Assembly: GCA_910577115.1 (NCBI GenBank)
Contig: CAJTMC010000041.1
Location: 1-33,360 of the forward strand
DNA: 33,360 nucleotides
Source of the DNA: an uncultured Lachnospiraceae bacterium
GTDB taxonomy: Bacteria; Bacillota; Clostridia; Lachnospirales; Lachnospiraceae
Direction: 5' to 3'
Shown here: one piece after another, positions 8,637-14,912 of the stretch
How positions within the stretch are numbered: the first letter of the stretch is position 1
How the letters are laid out: each line of letters starts with the position of its first letter
Translations under genes and position numbers: made by a program
Notes under the pieces: generated by a model
Told to the model about the DNA's origin: nothing
Database searches by the model: none
What the model saw: only the letters and a program-made list of their open reading frames with translations

Positions 8637-8661
8637 GTACCGGCAGGACAACCGCCGGTAC
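8637..8661 (-). promoter_or_regulatory. Leader hairpin upstream of DUF932 (cassette 1)
   Basis: In the minus-strand RNA a 10-bp stem (GTACCGGCGG with CTGCCGGTAC, one G-U) closes a 5-nt loop, and flanking GCAAA / TTTTGC can extend it. It lies between a conserved -10 and the ribosome binding site of DUF932, 38 nt before the start codon. Cassette 2 has the same structure at 31353-31377 with compensating changes (G-C to A-U, G-U to A-U), so the fold rather than the sequence is kept. The T-run behind the stem could make it an attenuator; a 5' stabilising hairpin is the alternative. Confidence 0.65.
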
Positions 8662-8674
8662 TTTGCTTATGTTT

Positions 8675-8680
8675 ATTATA
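8675..8680 (-). promoter_or_regulatory. -10 box of the cassette 1 operon
   Basis: The minus strand reads TATAAT; cassette 2 has TATGAT at 31392-31397 in a conserved AT-rich context (TTAYAAATATATATRATAAMC). The box sits 13 nt before the leader hairpin, so the hairpin would lie near the very 5' end of the mRNA. A convincing -35 was not found in either copy. Confidence 0.4.
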
Positions 8681-8764
8681 TATATTTATAATCGCTTGCT
8701 TTTCGATTTTAAGAGAATTTGTTATTACTACATTTCTGATAATGCAGTGCATTTATAAAATTTC

Positions 8765-8792
8765 TGCACTTCAGCGCAAAAACTTTACTTTT
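8765..8792. repeat. 28-bp dispersed repeat, copy 1
   Basis: TGCACTTCAGCGCAAAAACT followed by TTACTTTT. It recurs with two differences at 32571-32598. The first 14 bases form an imperfect palindrome (TGCA..TCAG.GCA). Both copies lie between the surface-protein remnant with its terminator and the DUF932 operon; in cassette 2 a plus-strand nuclease gene has come between repeat and operon. Role unknown. Confidence 0.6.
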
Positions 8793-8820
8793 CAGCTTGT
8801 CAAGGGATTGGCGCATATCA

Positions 8821-8854
8821 GAGAAAGCCACCGGACGAACCCGACGGCTTTCTC
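8821..8854 (-). terminator. Terminator-like hairpin after surface-protein remnant 1
   Basis: GAGAAAGCC at 8821-8829 pairs perfectly with 8846-8854; inner bases (GTCGG/CCGGT in the minus RNA) extend the stem to about 14 pairs. It stands 24 nt after the remnant's stop codon and has a counterpart at 33013-33037 after the second remnant. The T-run is poor in this copy. It is also the first hairpin downstream of the patatin-dynamin operon and may end that transcript. Confidence 0.6.
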
Positions 8855-8878
8855 TTGTAGCTTTCAGGAAAATGTACT

Positions 8879-9123
8879 TTATTCCAAGCTCTTTCCAACA
8901 ATCTTATATTTCACTGTCTTCTCACCGCAGTAATTGCCTAAACCGCGCAATACAACTGTCCCGGTGCCCTTTTTGATGTTGTTTCCATATGCAGCTATTT
9001 CATAATCCCTTCCATATACAAGATTTTCCTATATTCCATTTACTTTTATGGATGCTCCTGTTACAGTGCTTTCCATAGATTTTATAGAAGCTCCTGTATA
9101 TGGCTGGTCTGCTACCGTTATCT
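8879..9123 (-). pseudogene. Surface-protein C-terminal remnant 1, with internal stop
   Basis: The minus strand encodes a continuous C-terminal end typical of repeat-type Gram-positive surface proteins: DQPYTGASIKSMES, TGASIKVNGI, a TAG stop at 9029-9031, then NLVYGRDYEIAAYG, KKGTGTVVLRGLGNYCGEKT and KIVGKSLE. The second copy at 33050-33268 reads through at that position, so this copy carries a nonsense change. The 5' part is missing: the frame runs straight into the end of the patatin-dynamin operon (stop at 9124). It is a relic with no function of its own, marking where accessory DNA replaced the body of a surface-protein gene. Confidence 0.8.
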
Positions 9124-9891
9124 TTATTTTAAAGTATCAAATATGCACTCTGTCGCATCTACAATATACAACGGCATTACACAATTCATTTCCTTATCAC
9201 TTTGCTCTAATTCATTATGTTCAACCATCTTATCAAATTGCTCCTTTAGTGCCTGCATCGTTTTTTCCTGTTCTTCTGAAATGCCACTCAAATAATCCTG
9301 AATGTCTTCGGTCTGCTCTGAAAGTGTTTTCTTAACCTTATTTGATAAATTGCGAAGTGCTCCCTTTATGACTTTTCTCTCAAAATTTTTCATTTTTTTC
9401 TTTTTTTCCTCGCCGGAATCCAATTTGAGAATGCGCAAACACTCCGAGTCATCAAGCGACATCCTTTTGGCTAACGGTTCTTTTATTCCGCCTTTAATTG
9501 TTTTGGAAATTCTGCTTCTGCTGTTCTTCAGCATTTTCAAATTTGCTCTATTATAATCTCCTCCCGGCGTATTCTCAATTAAGCTAATCATCTTGTCATA
9601 ATATTCCTGAACCAATTGGACACATTCTTTTTCTATCCTTGTCGCCTCTTGAAAATAACCTTCAGAAAATGCCACCAAAATATCATTCAACCGATCTGTT
9701 GTATAAATATTAGCTTCTTTTTTATCATATGATTTTTCTGATGCGACTTTTTCTGCACATATATCTTGAATCCCACGTCCCAAATCCCCAATGAACTCAA
9801 TACCTGTGACATCGCCTACTCCTTCAATAAATTCTCCTATTCCTCGTACTACTGCTTTTAATCCGTCACCTATCAAACTAAAAAAGCCCAT
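9124..9891 (-). CDS. Helical accessory protein 3 of the patatin-dynamin operon
   Basis: A 255-aa protein from ATG at 9891, which has GAGGTG 7 nt upstream; an in-frame GTG at 9900 overlaps that ribosome binding site and is less likely. The first ~45 residues are glycine-rich and amphipathic (FFSLIGDGLKAVVRGIGEF, then GIEFIGDLGRGIQD). The rest is charged and helical, with a SLDDSEC motif in the middle shared with the first accessory protein (SLDNSEC) and similar spacing around it. This suggests paralogues with a membrane-binding N-terminus and a helical-bundle body. It is the last gene of the operon, 13 nt after the previous stop. Family not recognised; a partner or regulator of the dynamin GTPase is inferred. 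Confidence 0.75.
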   Translation of the reverse strand: MGFFSLIGDGLKAVVRGIGEFIEGVGDVTGIEFIGDLGRGIQDICAEKVASEKSYDKKEANIYTTDRLNDILVAFSEGYFQEATRIEKECVQLVQEYYDKMISLIENTPGGDYNRANLKMLKNSRSRISKTIKGGIKEPLAKRMSLDDSECLRILKLDSGEEKKKKMKNFERKVIKGALRNLSNKVKKTLSEQTEDIQDYLSGISEEQEKTMQALKEQFDKMVEHNELEQSDKEMNCVMPLYIVDATECIFDTLK

Positions 9892-9897
9892 ACATTT

Positions 9898-10082
9898 CAC
9901 CTCACTAATCTAAAATTTCATCAATGGCACCTAATACATCAAGTATATAATAAGCACTTACTATTTGCTCTTTTGCCGACTCCTGATAATTTTCTTCATC
10001 GACTGCCCCTAAGCTATCCCTGATTTTTTCACTCTGCCCTTGAAGCATATCAACCGCTCCAATCACTTCCGTTTCAACATCT
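9898..10082. repeat. 185-bp direct repeat, copy 1
   Basis: Nearly identical to 10212-10396, at a constant offset of 314 bp. It covers the ribosome binding site of the next gene and about the last 57 codons of the 99-aa gene. Within that gene a second, shorter repeat of 24 bp (10071-10094 and 10128-10151) encodes the doubled IELVDVET. Confidence 0.9.
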
Positions 10083-10204
10083 ACTAATTCAATTGCTTTT
10101 TTTAGTAAGCAAGGCAGTGCCAAATTTGTTTCAACATCTACTAATTCAATTCCTTTTCCTAATACTCTCCCTGTTCTTTTAGCAACTGAGCTCAACCAAC
10201 CCAT
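9905..10204 (-). CDS. Short chimeric accessory protein 2
   Basis: 99 aa from ATG at 10204 (GAGGTG upstream; a GTG at 10219 in frame is less likely). The N-terminus GWLSSVAKRTGRVLGKGIEL is amphipathic and glycine-containing like the other two accessory proteins. The octapeptide IELVDVET occurs twice (a 24-bp DNA repeat). The last ~57 residues, from DVETEVIGAVDML to the C-terminal VIDEILD-like end, copy the C-terminus of the 245-aa protein with only a few changes. The gene therefore arose by duplication of a neighbour's 3' end behind a new N-terminus. It may be a working short variant (frame and ribosome binding site are kept) or a duplication by-product. Confidence 0.65.
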   Translation of the reverse strand: MGWLSSVAKRTGRVLGKGIELVDVETNLALPCLLKKAIELVDVETEVIGAVDMLQGQSEKIRDSLGAVDEENYQESAKEQIVSAYYILDVLGAIDEILD

Positions 10205-10211
10205 ATATTTC

Positions 10212-10396
10212 CACCTCACTAATCTAAAATTTCATCAATGACACCTAATACATCAAGTATATAATAAGCACTTACCATTTGCTCTTTTACCGACTCCTGA
10301 TAATTTTCTTCATCGACTGCCCCTAAGCTATCCCTGATTTTTTCACTCTGCCCTTGAAGCATATCAACCGCTCCAATCACTTCCGTTTCAACATCT
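10212..10396. repeat. 185-bp direct repeat, copy 2
   Basis: The 3' end of the 245-aa gene plus the following ribosome binding site; copy 1 is at 9898-10082. Only scattered single-base differences are visible (for example ATGGCACC against ATGACACC), so the duplication looks recent. The sharp ends at 10396 and 10082 mark the junction where the short gene takes up its own N-terminal sequence. Confidence 0.9.
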
Positions 10397-10956
10397 TCAT
10401 AAATATCAGACAGACTGCTATGAATTTCTTCACAGCATACATCCAGCGAATTTTTTACGGCTTCTGTTAAAAACGCACTCATTGCTGCTTCTTTTTTTGC
10501 ACCGGGTATCATCTTGACAACATTTTTACACTCAGAATTATCGAGCGAAACCACCTTGGACAATGCACCATCTATCGTTCCGTTTATTCCAGCAGCTATT
10601 TTATCAATCTGCCTTTCAATCACTTTGGTACGGATATTATATTTCTTTATTTTTTCTGCATTATCGTCCAAAATTGTATGCAGCTCTTCCACATAATAAT
10701 TTACTTCTTCTGAAACCGCTTTTTCTATTTCAACTGCCCTGCTGTGTACCTGTTCCCTAAAATCAGAAAAAATCTGTGTAATACGGTCAATGTTTTCTAA
10801 CGAAGAATTATCGTTAATAGAATCTGTTTTCCCCGCTTCTTCAGCCGGCTTTTTAAAGATATTGAATAAAGCCTTGATTGCTTTTATTACTTTACCAACG
10901 ACTCCCCCATCTCCGCCAACAGGCTGGAATGGGTTGCCGATTACATTTTTAACCAT
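10219..10956 (-). CDS. Helical accessory protein 1 of the patatin-dynamin operon
   Basis: A 245-aa protein; ATG at 10956 lies 15 nt after the stop of the patatin-dynamin gene, with GGGGAG about 8 nt upstream. Residues 1-40 contain a glycine-rich then hydrophobic/basic stretch (GGDGGVVGKVIKAIKALFNI) that could bind membrane. The remainder is a long helical region with the SLDNSEC motif near residue 137 and an acidic C-terminus (VSAYYILDVLGVIDEILD). Its C-terminal 57 residues were copied into the next gene. SLDxSEC and the surrounding pattern are shared with the 255-aa protein. No known family recognised; position says it works with the fusion protein. Confidence 0.75.
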   Translation of the reverse strand: MVKNVIGNPFQPVGGDGGVVGKVIKAIKALFNIFKKPAEEAGKTDSINDNSSLENIDRITQIFSDFREQVHSRAVEIEKAVSEEVNYYVEELHTILDDNAEKIKKYNIRTKVIERQIDKIAAGINGTIDGALSKVVSLDNSECKNVVKMIPGAKKEAAMSAFLTEAVKNSLDVCCEEIHSSLSDIYEDVETEVIGAVDMLQGQSEKIRDSLGAVDEENYQESVKEQMVSAYYILDVLGVIDEILD

Positions 10957-10971
10957 CCTCTCATCTCCCCA

Positions 10972-13266
10972 TTACGCAAGATTTTTAATTGCTTTCTCTA
11001 ATTCATCCGCTCTTTGTGTTGTTGCCATTTTTAAGTTTTTCAGTAGTGCTTCTAATTCTTTCTTATCATTCTCTGCCTCCTGATATTTTGCATGATACTC
11101 AGCCTGCTTCTTTTTGATTTCTTCAATTCCTCCCTGACTCGCTTCAATAATCTCTTCCTGTGCTGCCTTAACCTTTGCCATTGTTTCTTTTATGGAATCC
11201 TTGCATAATTCATAACTTCCTACGATATCATCAATTAACAGTTTCTTGTAATTCGCTACGATTTCCCTCTGTATTTTATTCCTAAGCAGAACAATATTTG
11301 TAAAATCAAGCATTTGCTGATACTGCTCATGAATATCACGAACCCTGAGTTTAATAAGAAGGGACTGCAAATCCCAAACTCTATCATCATCCTCGGGCAA
11401 ATCATTATACTGCTTTAATAACGTATATAAATATGCAGAAACCGGAACAAGATTTTTTTGTGCCAGCTCCAAGCTGGCATATGCGCCTTTCCCTTTCAAA
11501 TATTTTAACCATTCCTTCTGCTGCTCTATCCAATTTTCTCTTGGACGGTTTAGCGTATCAATCTGCGTTGCAATAATATATACCTTTGCCGGATTATATC
11601 TTGTATTTGCAAAAACACTGTAAATCGTTGCCATCTCCTGCCCCGTCAGCGCGTCAGATTTCACGCATACTAACACTGCATTCGCTCTGTCAATATAGTC
11701 TCTTGTTATATTGGACCTATATTCCACAACATCATCCAAGCCCGGCGTATCAACCAAGACAATGCCATCCGGAAGGTCAAATTCCTGTAAGCAGACCTCA
11801 ACCTCCTTAACAAAATAATGACATTTGGATTTTGAAGAAGTCCATGCTTTAATTTCTGTCACAAGTTCGTCCTTTGTATCACATGTCATTATCTTATCCG
11901 ATTGTCCTAACCATGTATTTTTTTCATCATCTGCACCTAATTTTTCATATTCTTCAAGAAATACCGTTGCTTTTGCATCATTAGCACTTTTCCATAATGC
12001 ATTCCATTCACCGTTAGTGTAAAATGATACTTTCACTTGATTAACAGCCCCTTTTTTAAATTTTGTTAAAGAAGCAGTTTCCGGAGTCACTTTTGTAGAT
12101 GCATACTCATATCCAAGAAGCGCATTGATCAGGGTTGACTTTCCAGCCTTGATTGCTCCTACGAGCGCTATATGAAATTCTGCATCGCCACACTGCTTTA
12201 AAAATGTATCAATATCCTTGAACATTTTTGATGTGACAAGGTCGCTTATTCCTTCTAACTGCAAGATATTATTTACTTTAACCATTTTTGATGCCAGTTT
12301 TTGTACCGTCGCATCCCATAGATACGCACTGTCAATTTCTTTGTTGTCCGCAATGCGCTTTAAAACAGATAACTTTGCCTCGTATTCCTTTCTTGCATCT
12401 TCACTTGTAAACTTGAAATCTACCATTTCTTCTTCCTCCACGTATTTATAGTTCGTTTTATATGTTCTATTACCTTTTTTCAAGCTTGTACCATGCTCCT
12501 GTACTATTTTTTTTCGTGAAAAACATAAATCAGCTAATTCCTTTAATTGCTCTCTCCCATCCATATATCCCAGTTGCATTCTCTTATGAATTGATTCATT
12601 GCTAAAATCCAGTGTCCCATCAATTAACCCTCCTAAATCTTCTGATGGATAAATCTCTATCAGAAGACCATTGAAGCTGCCTTTACATGCCCGATTACCA
12701 GACAGATGAATAACAATTATGACGTCCAAACCATTATTTTCAAGAGGTTTAACTGGAATATTGTCGCCATTGGCGCCTCCGTCAACATACCATTCACCAT
12801 CAATATTGATGCTTTCAAAAATTACTGGTATTGCTGTTGATGCAAGTAACACACGTTTCTTAAGCTCAAGGTCATAGAAATCCGACCATGTAAAATAGCG
12901 ATATTTGTTCTTGTCCCTATATCTGCATGTAACATAACATTTTCGGCAAGAATTATTTTCCTTAATCCTGCATAATGCTGTATCTATCAATTCACCTAAT
13001 TTTTTTTGGGAGAAAAGGCAATCGCCCATATGATAATCATCAATTATCTTTTCATGCAATATGTCGCTGTCAGTAATACCTTCCCACAATTCTTCTGCCA
13101 GTTGATAATTACCCTGATAAAACAATACTGCATTCAAAGCACCTACAGATGTTCCTGAAACATCTGTTACATATTCATCAATGCCCAATTCCCGCATCGC
13201 CTTCCATACACCTATTTGATATGCTCCTTTTCCTCCTCCCCCTTCAAATACAGCTCCTATTTTCAT
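10972..13266 (-). CDS. Patatin phospholipase - dynamin-like GTPase fusion
   Basis: A 764-aa two-domain protein. Residues 1-~270 are a patatin-like phospholipase: oxyanion loop FEGGGGKGAYQIG (7-19), nucleophile elbow GTSVG with Ser40, and DGG with catalytic Asp162, so the Ser-Asp dyad is complete. From ~355 a dynamin-like GTPase follows: G1 GAIKAGKST (370-378), a Thr-Pro-rich switch I (TKVTPETASLT), G3 DTPGL (506-510), and G4 TQID (567-570) instead of the usual (N/T)KxD. Residues ~690-764 are Lys/Glu-rich, probably coiled coil. No transmembrane helix. The start is fixed by an ATGA overlap with the upstream gene and by AAAGGA. Bacterial dynamins remodel membranes and patatins of defence systems (e.g. 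CapV) hydrolyse phospholipids; coupling both in one chain suggests GTPase-controlled membrane attack. The defence role is inferred. Confidence 0.9.
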   Translation of the reverse strand: MKIGAVFEGGGGKGAYQIGVWKAMRELGIDEYVTDVSGTSVGALNAVLFYQGNYQLAEELWEGITDSDILHEKIIDDYHMGDCLFSQKKLGELIDTALCRIKENNSCRKCYVTCRYRDKNKYRYFTWSDFYDLELKKRVLLASTAIPVIFESINIDGEWYVDGGANGDNIPVKPLENNGLDVIIVIHLSGNRACKGSFNGLLIEIYPSEDLGGLIDGTLDFSNESIHKRMQLGYMDGREQLKELADLCFSRKKIVQEHGTSLKKGNRTYKTNYKYVEEEEMVDFKFTSEDARKEYEAKLSVLKRIADNKEIDSAYLWDATVQKLASKMVKVNNILQLEGISDLVTSKMFKDIDTFLKQCGDAEFHIALVGAIKAGKSTLINALLGYEYASTKVTPETASLTKFKKGAVNQVKVSFYTNGEWNALWKSANDAKATVFLEEYEKLGADDEKNTWLGQSDKIMTCDTKDELVTEIKAWTSSKSKCHYFVKEVEVCLQEFDLPDGIVLVDTPGLDDVVEYRSNITRDYIDRANAVLVCVKSDALTGQEMATIYSVFANTRYNPAKVYIIATQIDTLNRPRENWIEQQKEWLKYLKGKGAYASLELAQKNLVPVSAYLYTLLKQYNDLPEDDDRVWDLQSLLIKLRVRDIHEQYQQMLDFTNIVLLRNKIQREIVANYKKLLIDDIVGSYELCKDSIKETMAKVKAAQEEIIEASQGGIEEIKKKQAEYHAKYQEAENDKKELEALLKNLKMATTQRADELEKAIKNLA

Positions 13267-13685
13267 GTTCCAATCCTTTCTGCTCCTATAATGTACGTTT
13301 CTTTTCCCTTTACGCAAAAAGATATTTTTTCCTGTAGCAGTCTCTTTTTTTGCATACCATTTATTTTTTCATACATAAAGACTGGTATCATTTTTTCCGA
13401 TACAGCAAGCAATTCATCATGCAATCTAATAATATCTTTGACTGGTATTTTGTCATTTGCTGAAATATTCACATAAAAGAATTTGATTCCATTTAGGTCC
13501 CCTTGTTGTCCTAATTCTAATCCTTCATGTTTTAATAAATCTAATACACTCTGGTTCACTAGAATTGTTTTTGCAATTTCAAATTCATCAATGAGAGCAT
13601 TGGCAAGCAAGAGCTTCATCATTGACTCTAATCCATCTATTTGGCATTTTAGATTTTGAAATTCATCTAACATCTCTTTTTCCAT
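13263..13685 (-). CDS. First gene of the patatin-dynamin operon, 140-aa protein
   Basis: From ATG at 13685 (GGAAG 5 nt upstream) it encodes 140 aa; a GTG at 13745 would add 20 residues but has no ribosome binding site. Its stop overlaps the start of the fusion gene as ATGA, so translation is coupled. The N-terminus (MLDEFQNLKCQIDGLESMM) looks coiled-coil. The middle, HEGLELGQQGDLNGIKFFYV, is followed by PVFMYEKINGMQKKRLLQEK and ISFCVKGKETYI. That last pattern recalls a 'kRkrLieeripFvvpgkqlYiP' segment found in the N-terminal part of some MarR-like regulators; this is a weak recollection. It may be a sensor or regulator of the fusion. Function unknown. Confidence 0.7.
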   Translation of the reverse strand: MEKEMLDEFQNLKCQIDGLESMMKLLLANALIDEFEIAKTILVNQSVLDLLKHEGLELGQQGDLNGIKFFYVNISANDKIPVKDIIRLHDELLAVSEKMIPVFMYEKINGMQKKRLLQEKISFCVKGKETYIIGAERIGT

Positions 13686-13810
13686 ATAACTTCCACTTCC
13701 ATTTCCTAAATTTGCAGAGTTTTGCTTCTCTTTTGATTTTTGCACACAATTAAAATTGATAATTTATTCCTCTTGTTACAATATATTATGTGCCGACAAG
13801 CCGTTATTAC

Positions 13811-13823
13811 TATCTGTCAGATA
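13811..13823. promoter_or_regulatory. Palindromic operator candidate
   Basis: TATCTG-T-CAGATA, a perfect 6-bp palindrome with a single central base, abutting the -10 box of the patatin-dynamin promoter at the expected transcription start. A regulator bound here would block the operon. The obvious candidate is the HTH protein encoded divergently from 13897. A second, shorter palindrome (ATTGC-G-GCAAT, 13854-13864) lies just upstream of the -35. Confidence 0.5.
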
Positions 13824-13851
13824 TAATACTATATTTTCACATTCATGTCAA
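13823..13851 (-). promoter_or_regulatory. Promoter of the patatin-dynamin operon
   Basis: On the minus strand TTGACA (13846-13851), a 17-bp spacer, and TATTAT (13823-13828): close to the sigma-A consensus, one of the best promoters in the window. Transcription would start near 13815, about 130 nt before the chosen ATG of the 140-aa gene. The plus-strand TATAAT at 13822-13827 overlaps it and might serve the divergent regulator gene. Confidence 0.7.
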
Positions 13852-13896
13852 TTATTGCGGCAATTCGTTACCATAAGAAAAACGGAGGAATTGCCA

Positions 13897-14133
13897 ATGA
13901 AACAGATTTATGCAGAAAATTATCGTCAAATCGGATTGAAAATCGCTTACTTCCGCAAGCTCCGCGGACTGACACAGGAAGAGCTTGCGGAGCAGACCGG
14001 ACTGACACCGGCATTTATAGGGCATTTGGAAGCGCCCAACATCACAAAAGCACTTTCCCTAGACACCCTTTTTGATATTGCTGCCGTCCTTAATATCGCT
14101 CCCTATAAATTTCTTGCTTTTGAGGATATCTAG
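13897..14133 (+). CDS. Cro/CI-type HTH transcriptional regulator
   Basis: 78 aa from ATG at 13897, with a clean GGAGG at 13884-13888. A single helix-turn-helix fills most of the protein: NYRQIGLKIAYFRKLRGLTQ, then EELAEQTGLTPAFIGHLEAP, followed by TLFDIAAVLNIAPYKFLAF. This is the XRE/Cro fold without a separate effector domain. It is transcribed away from the patatin-dynamin operon, and the shared 200-bp region holds a strong operon promoter with a palindrome at the start site. That arrangement suggests it represses the operon and perhaps itself. A weak stem-loop follows the stop. Confidence 0.85.
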   Translation: MKQIYAENYRQIGLKIAYFRKLRGLTQEELAEQTGLTPAFIGHLEAPNITKALSLDTLFDIAAVLNIAPYKFLAFEDI

Positions 14134-14152
14134 TAAAATTATAGCAATTGGG

Positions 14153-14171
14153 ATAGACAGCATTTGTCTAT
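14153..14171 (+). terminator. Weak terminator after the HTH gene
   Basis: ATAGACA (14153-14159) pairs with TGTCTAT (14165-14171) across a 5-nt loop, 19 nt after the stop codon. The downstream sequence is T-rich (GTTTGAAATTTATTGCTTTT) but lacks a tight U-run, so efficiency is uncertain. Confidence 0.4.
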
Positions 14172-14220
14172 GTTTGAAATTTATTGCTTTTTTATTTCCT
14201 TTTACGCTGTCGTCAAAAGG

Positions 14221-14376
14221 TTATCTTATCGTGTCAAAGATACTTCTCGGGATTTTCCAGTACCGCCCGAATTTCACTGCCGGTATCTGTTTTGCTTTTA
14301 TCATTCGATAAACGGTTGATGTACTGACCTGTAATCTCTCACAAAATTCTTTTACTGTCATATATGATTTATCCAT
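14221..14376 (-). CDS. Excisionase-like (HTH_17) small DNA-binding protein
   Basis: A 51-aa reading frame, starting MDKSYMTVKEFCERLQVS, then TVYRMIKAKQIPAVKFGRYW and ending KIPRSIFDTIR. This is the MerR-like excisionase pattern (xTVxEaaxxLxVSxxTVYRxIkxgxIPaxkfGrxWrIp). ATG at 14376 follows GGGG 7 nt upstream. Such proteins bend DNA at attachment sites and direct excision by an integrase, or act as small regulators. No tyrosine integrase lies nearby, so it may be left over from an excised or decayed element, together with the relaxase at 14913. Confidence 0.8.
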   Translation of the reverse strand: MDKSYMTVKEFCERLQVSTSTVYRMIKAKQIPAVKFGRYWKIPRSIFDTIR

Positions 14377-14701
14377 TTTTTCCCCTTTCCGGACTAAAAC
14401 TGTCCTAAAAACATCCTTTCATTTTTTCACTCATAACCATTCAATATCATTCATGGTCTGTCATTATCTTCTTGTTAGTGTATTTTCTAAAAAATTATTT
14501 TTTAATTGCCATACATACATTTTGGTAAATCAATGCATTGTCTATACAAAAAATGAAAGAGGGAAATCAGACATGCTAAAAGTGATAAATGCCCTGACAT
14601 TCTGAATTAATAAGCGGAGGAAGGAGGAAAGAGTCCTCTTTCCCTTATTCTATTAACAAGTACGCCAATTTTCTTTTTCAGAAAACGCAAAAGAACATAA
14701 C
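14377..14701. other. Intergenic region, no gene seen
   Basis: 325 bp between the excisionase-like gene and the 65-aa gene, AT-rich and without a supported reading frame. It contains one hairpin, GGAAAGAG (14626-14633) with CTCTTTCC (14636-14643), whose minimal loop suggests a shorter 6-bp stem in practice; a T-rich stretch (CCCTTATTCTATT) follows on the plus strand, so it could be a terminator or the leader of the 65-aa/relaxase transcript. Confidence 0.4.
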
Positions 14702-14899
14702 ATGTCTGTTAGCAGCTATATTATCACACAATGCACAGAAAATAAAAATGAACTTATCCAGCTCATACCTGATGCCGTAGAAACTTGGAATGTATTGAAC
14801 GAGATTTTACATGCAATGAAATCTATGTCTGATGCACAGCTTATTGAAAAACTAAATAGTATTTTAAACGCATACAAACAAAAAAATATTCAAAATTAG
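14702..14899 (+). CDS. Hypothetical 65-aa protein upstream of relaxase
   Basis: A small helical acidic protein (ITQCTENKNELIQLIPDAVE, then LNEILHAMKSMSDAQLIEKL). The ribosome binding site is weak (AAAGAA). It ends 13 nt before the relaxase start in the same direction, so the two are probably co-transcribed, which is where mobilisation accessory proteins often sit. No recognisable motif; assignment as a mobilisation partner is inference. Confidence 0.5.
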   Translation: MSVSSYIITQCTENKNELIQLIPDAVETWNVLNEILHAMKSMSDAQLIEKLNSILNAYKQKNIQN

Positions 14900-14912
14900 G
14901 GAGATATTTGTA

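Noticed and set aside
10972..13266. Interpretation of the patatin protein as a CBASS effector.
   Set aside because: No cyclic-nucleotide synthase (CD-NTase) or other CBASS gene is in the window, and the fused partner is a GTPase; the patatin fold alone does not make CBASS.
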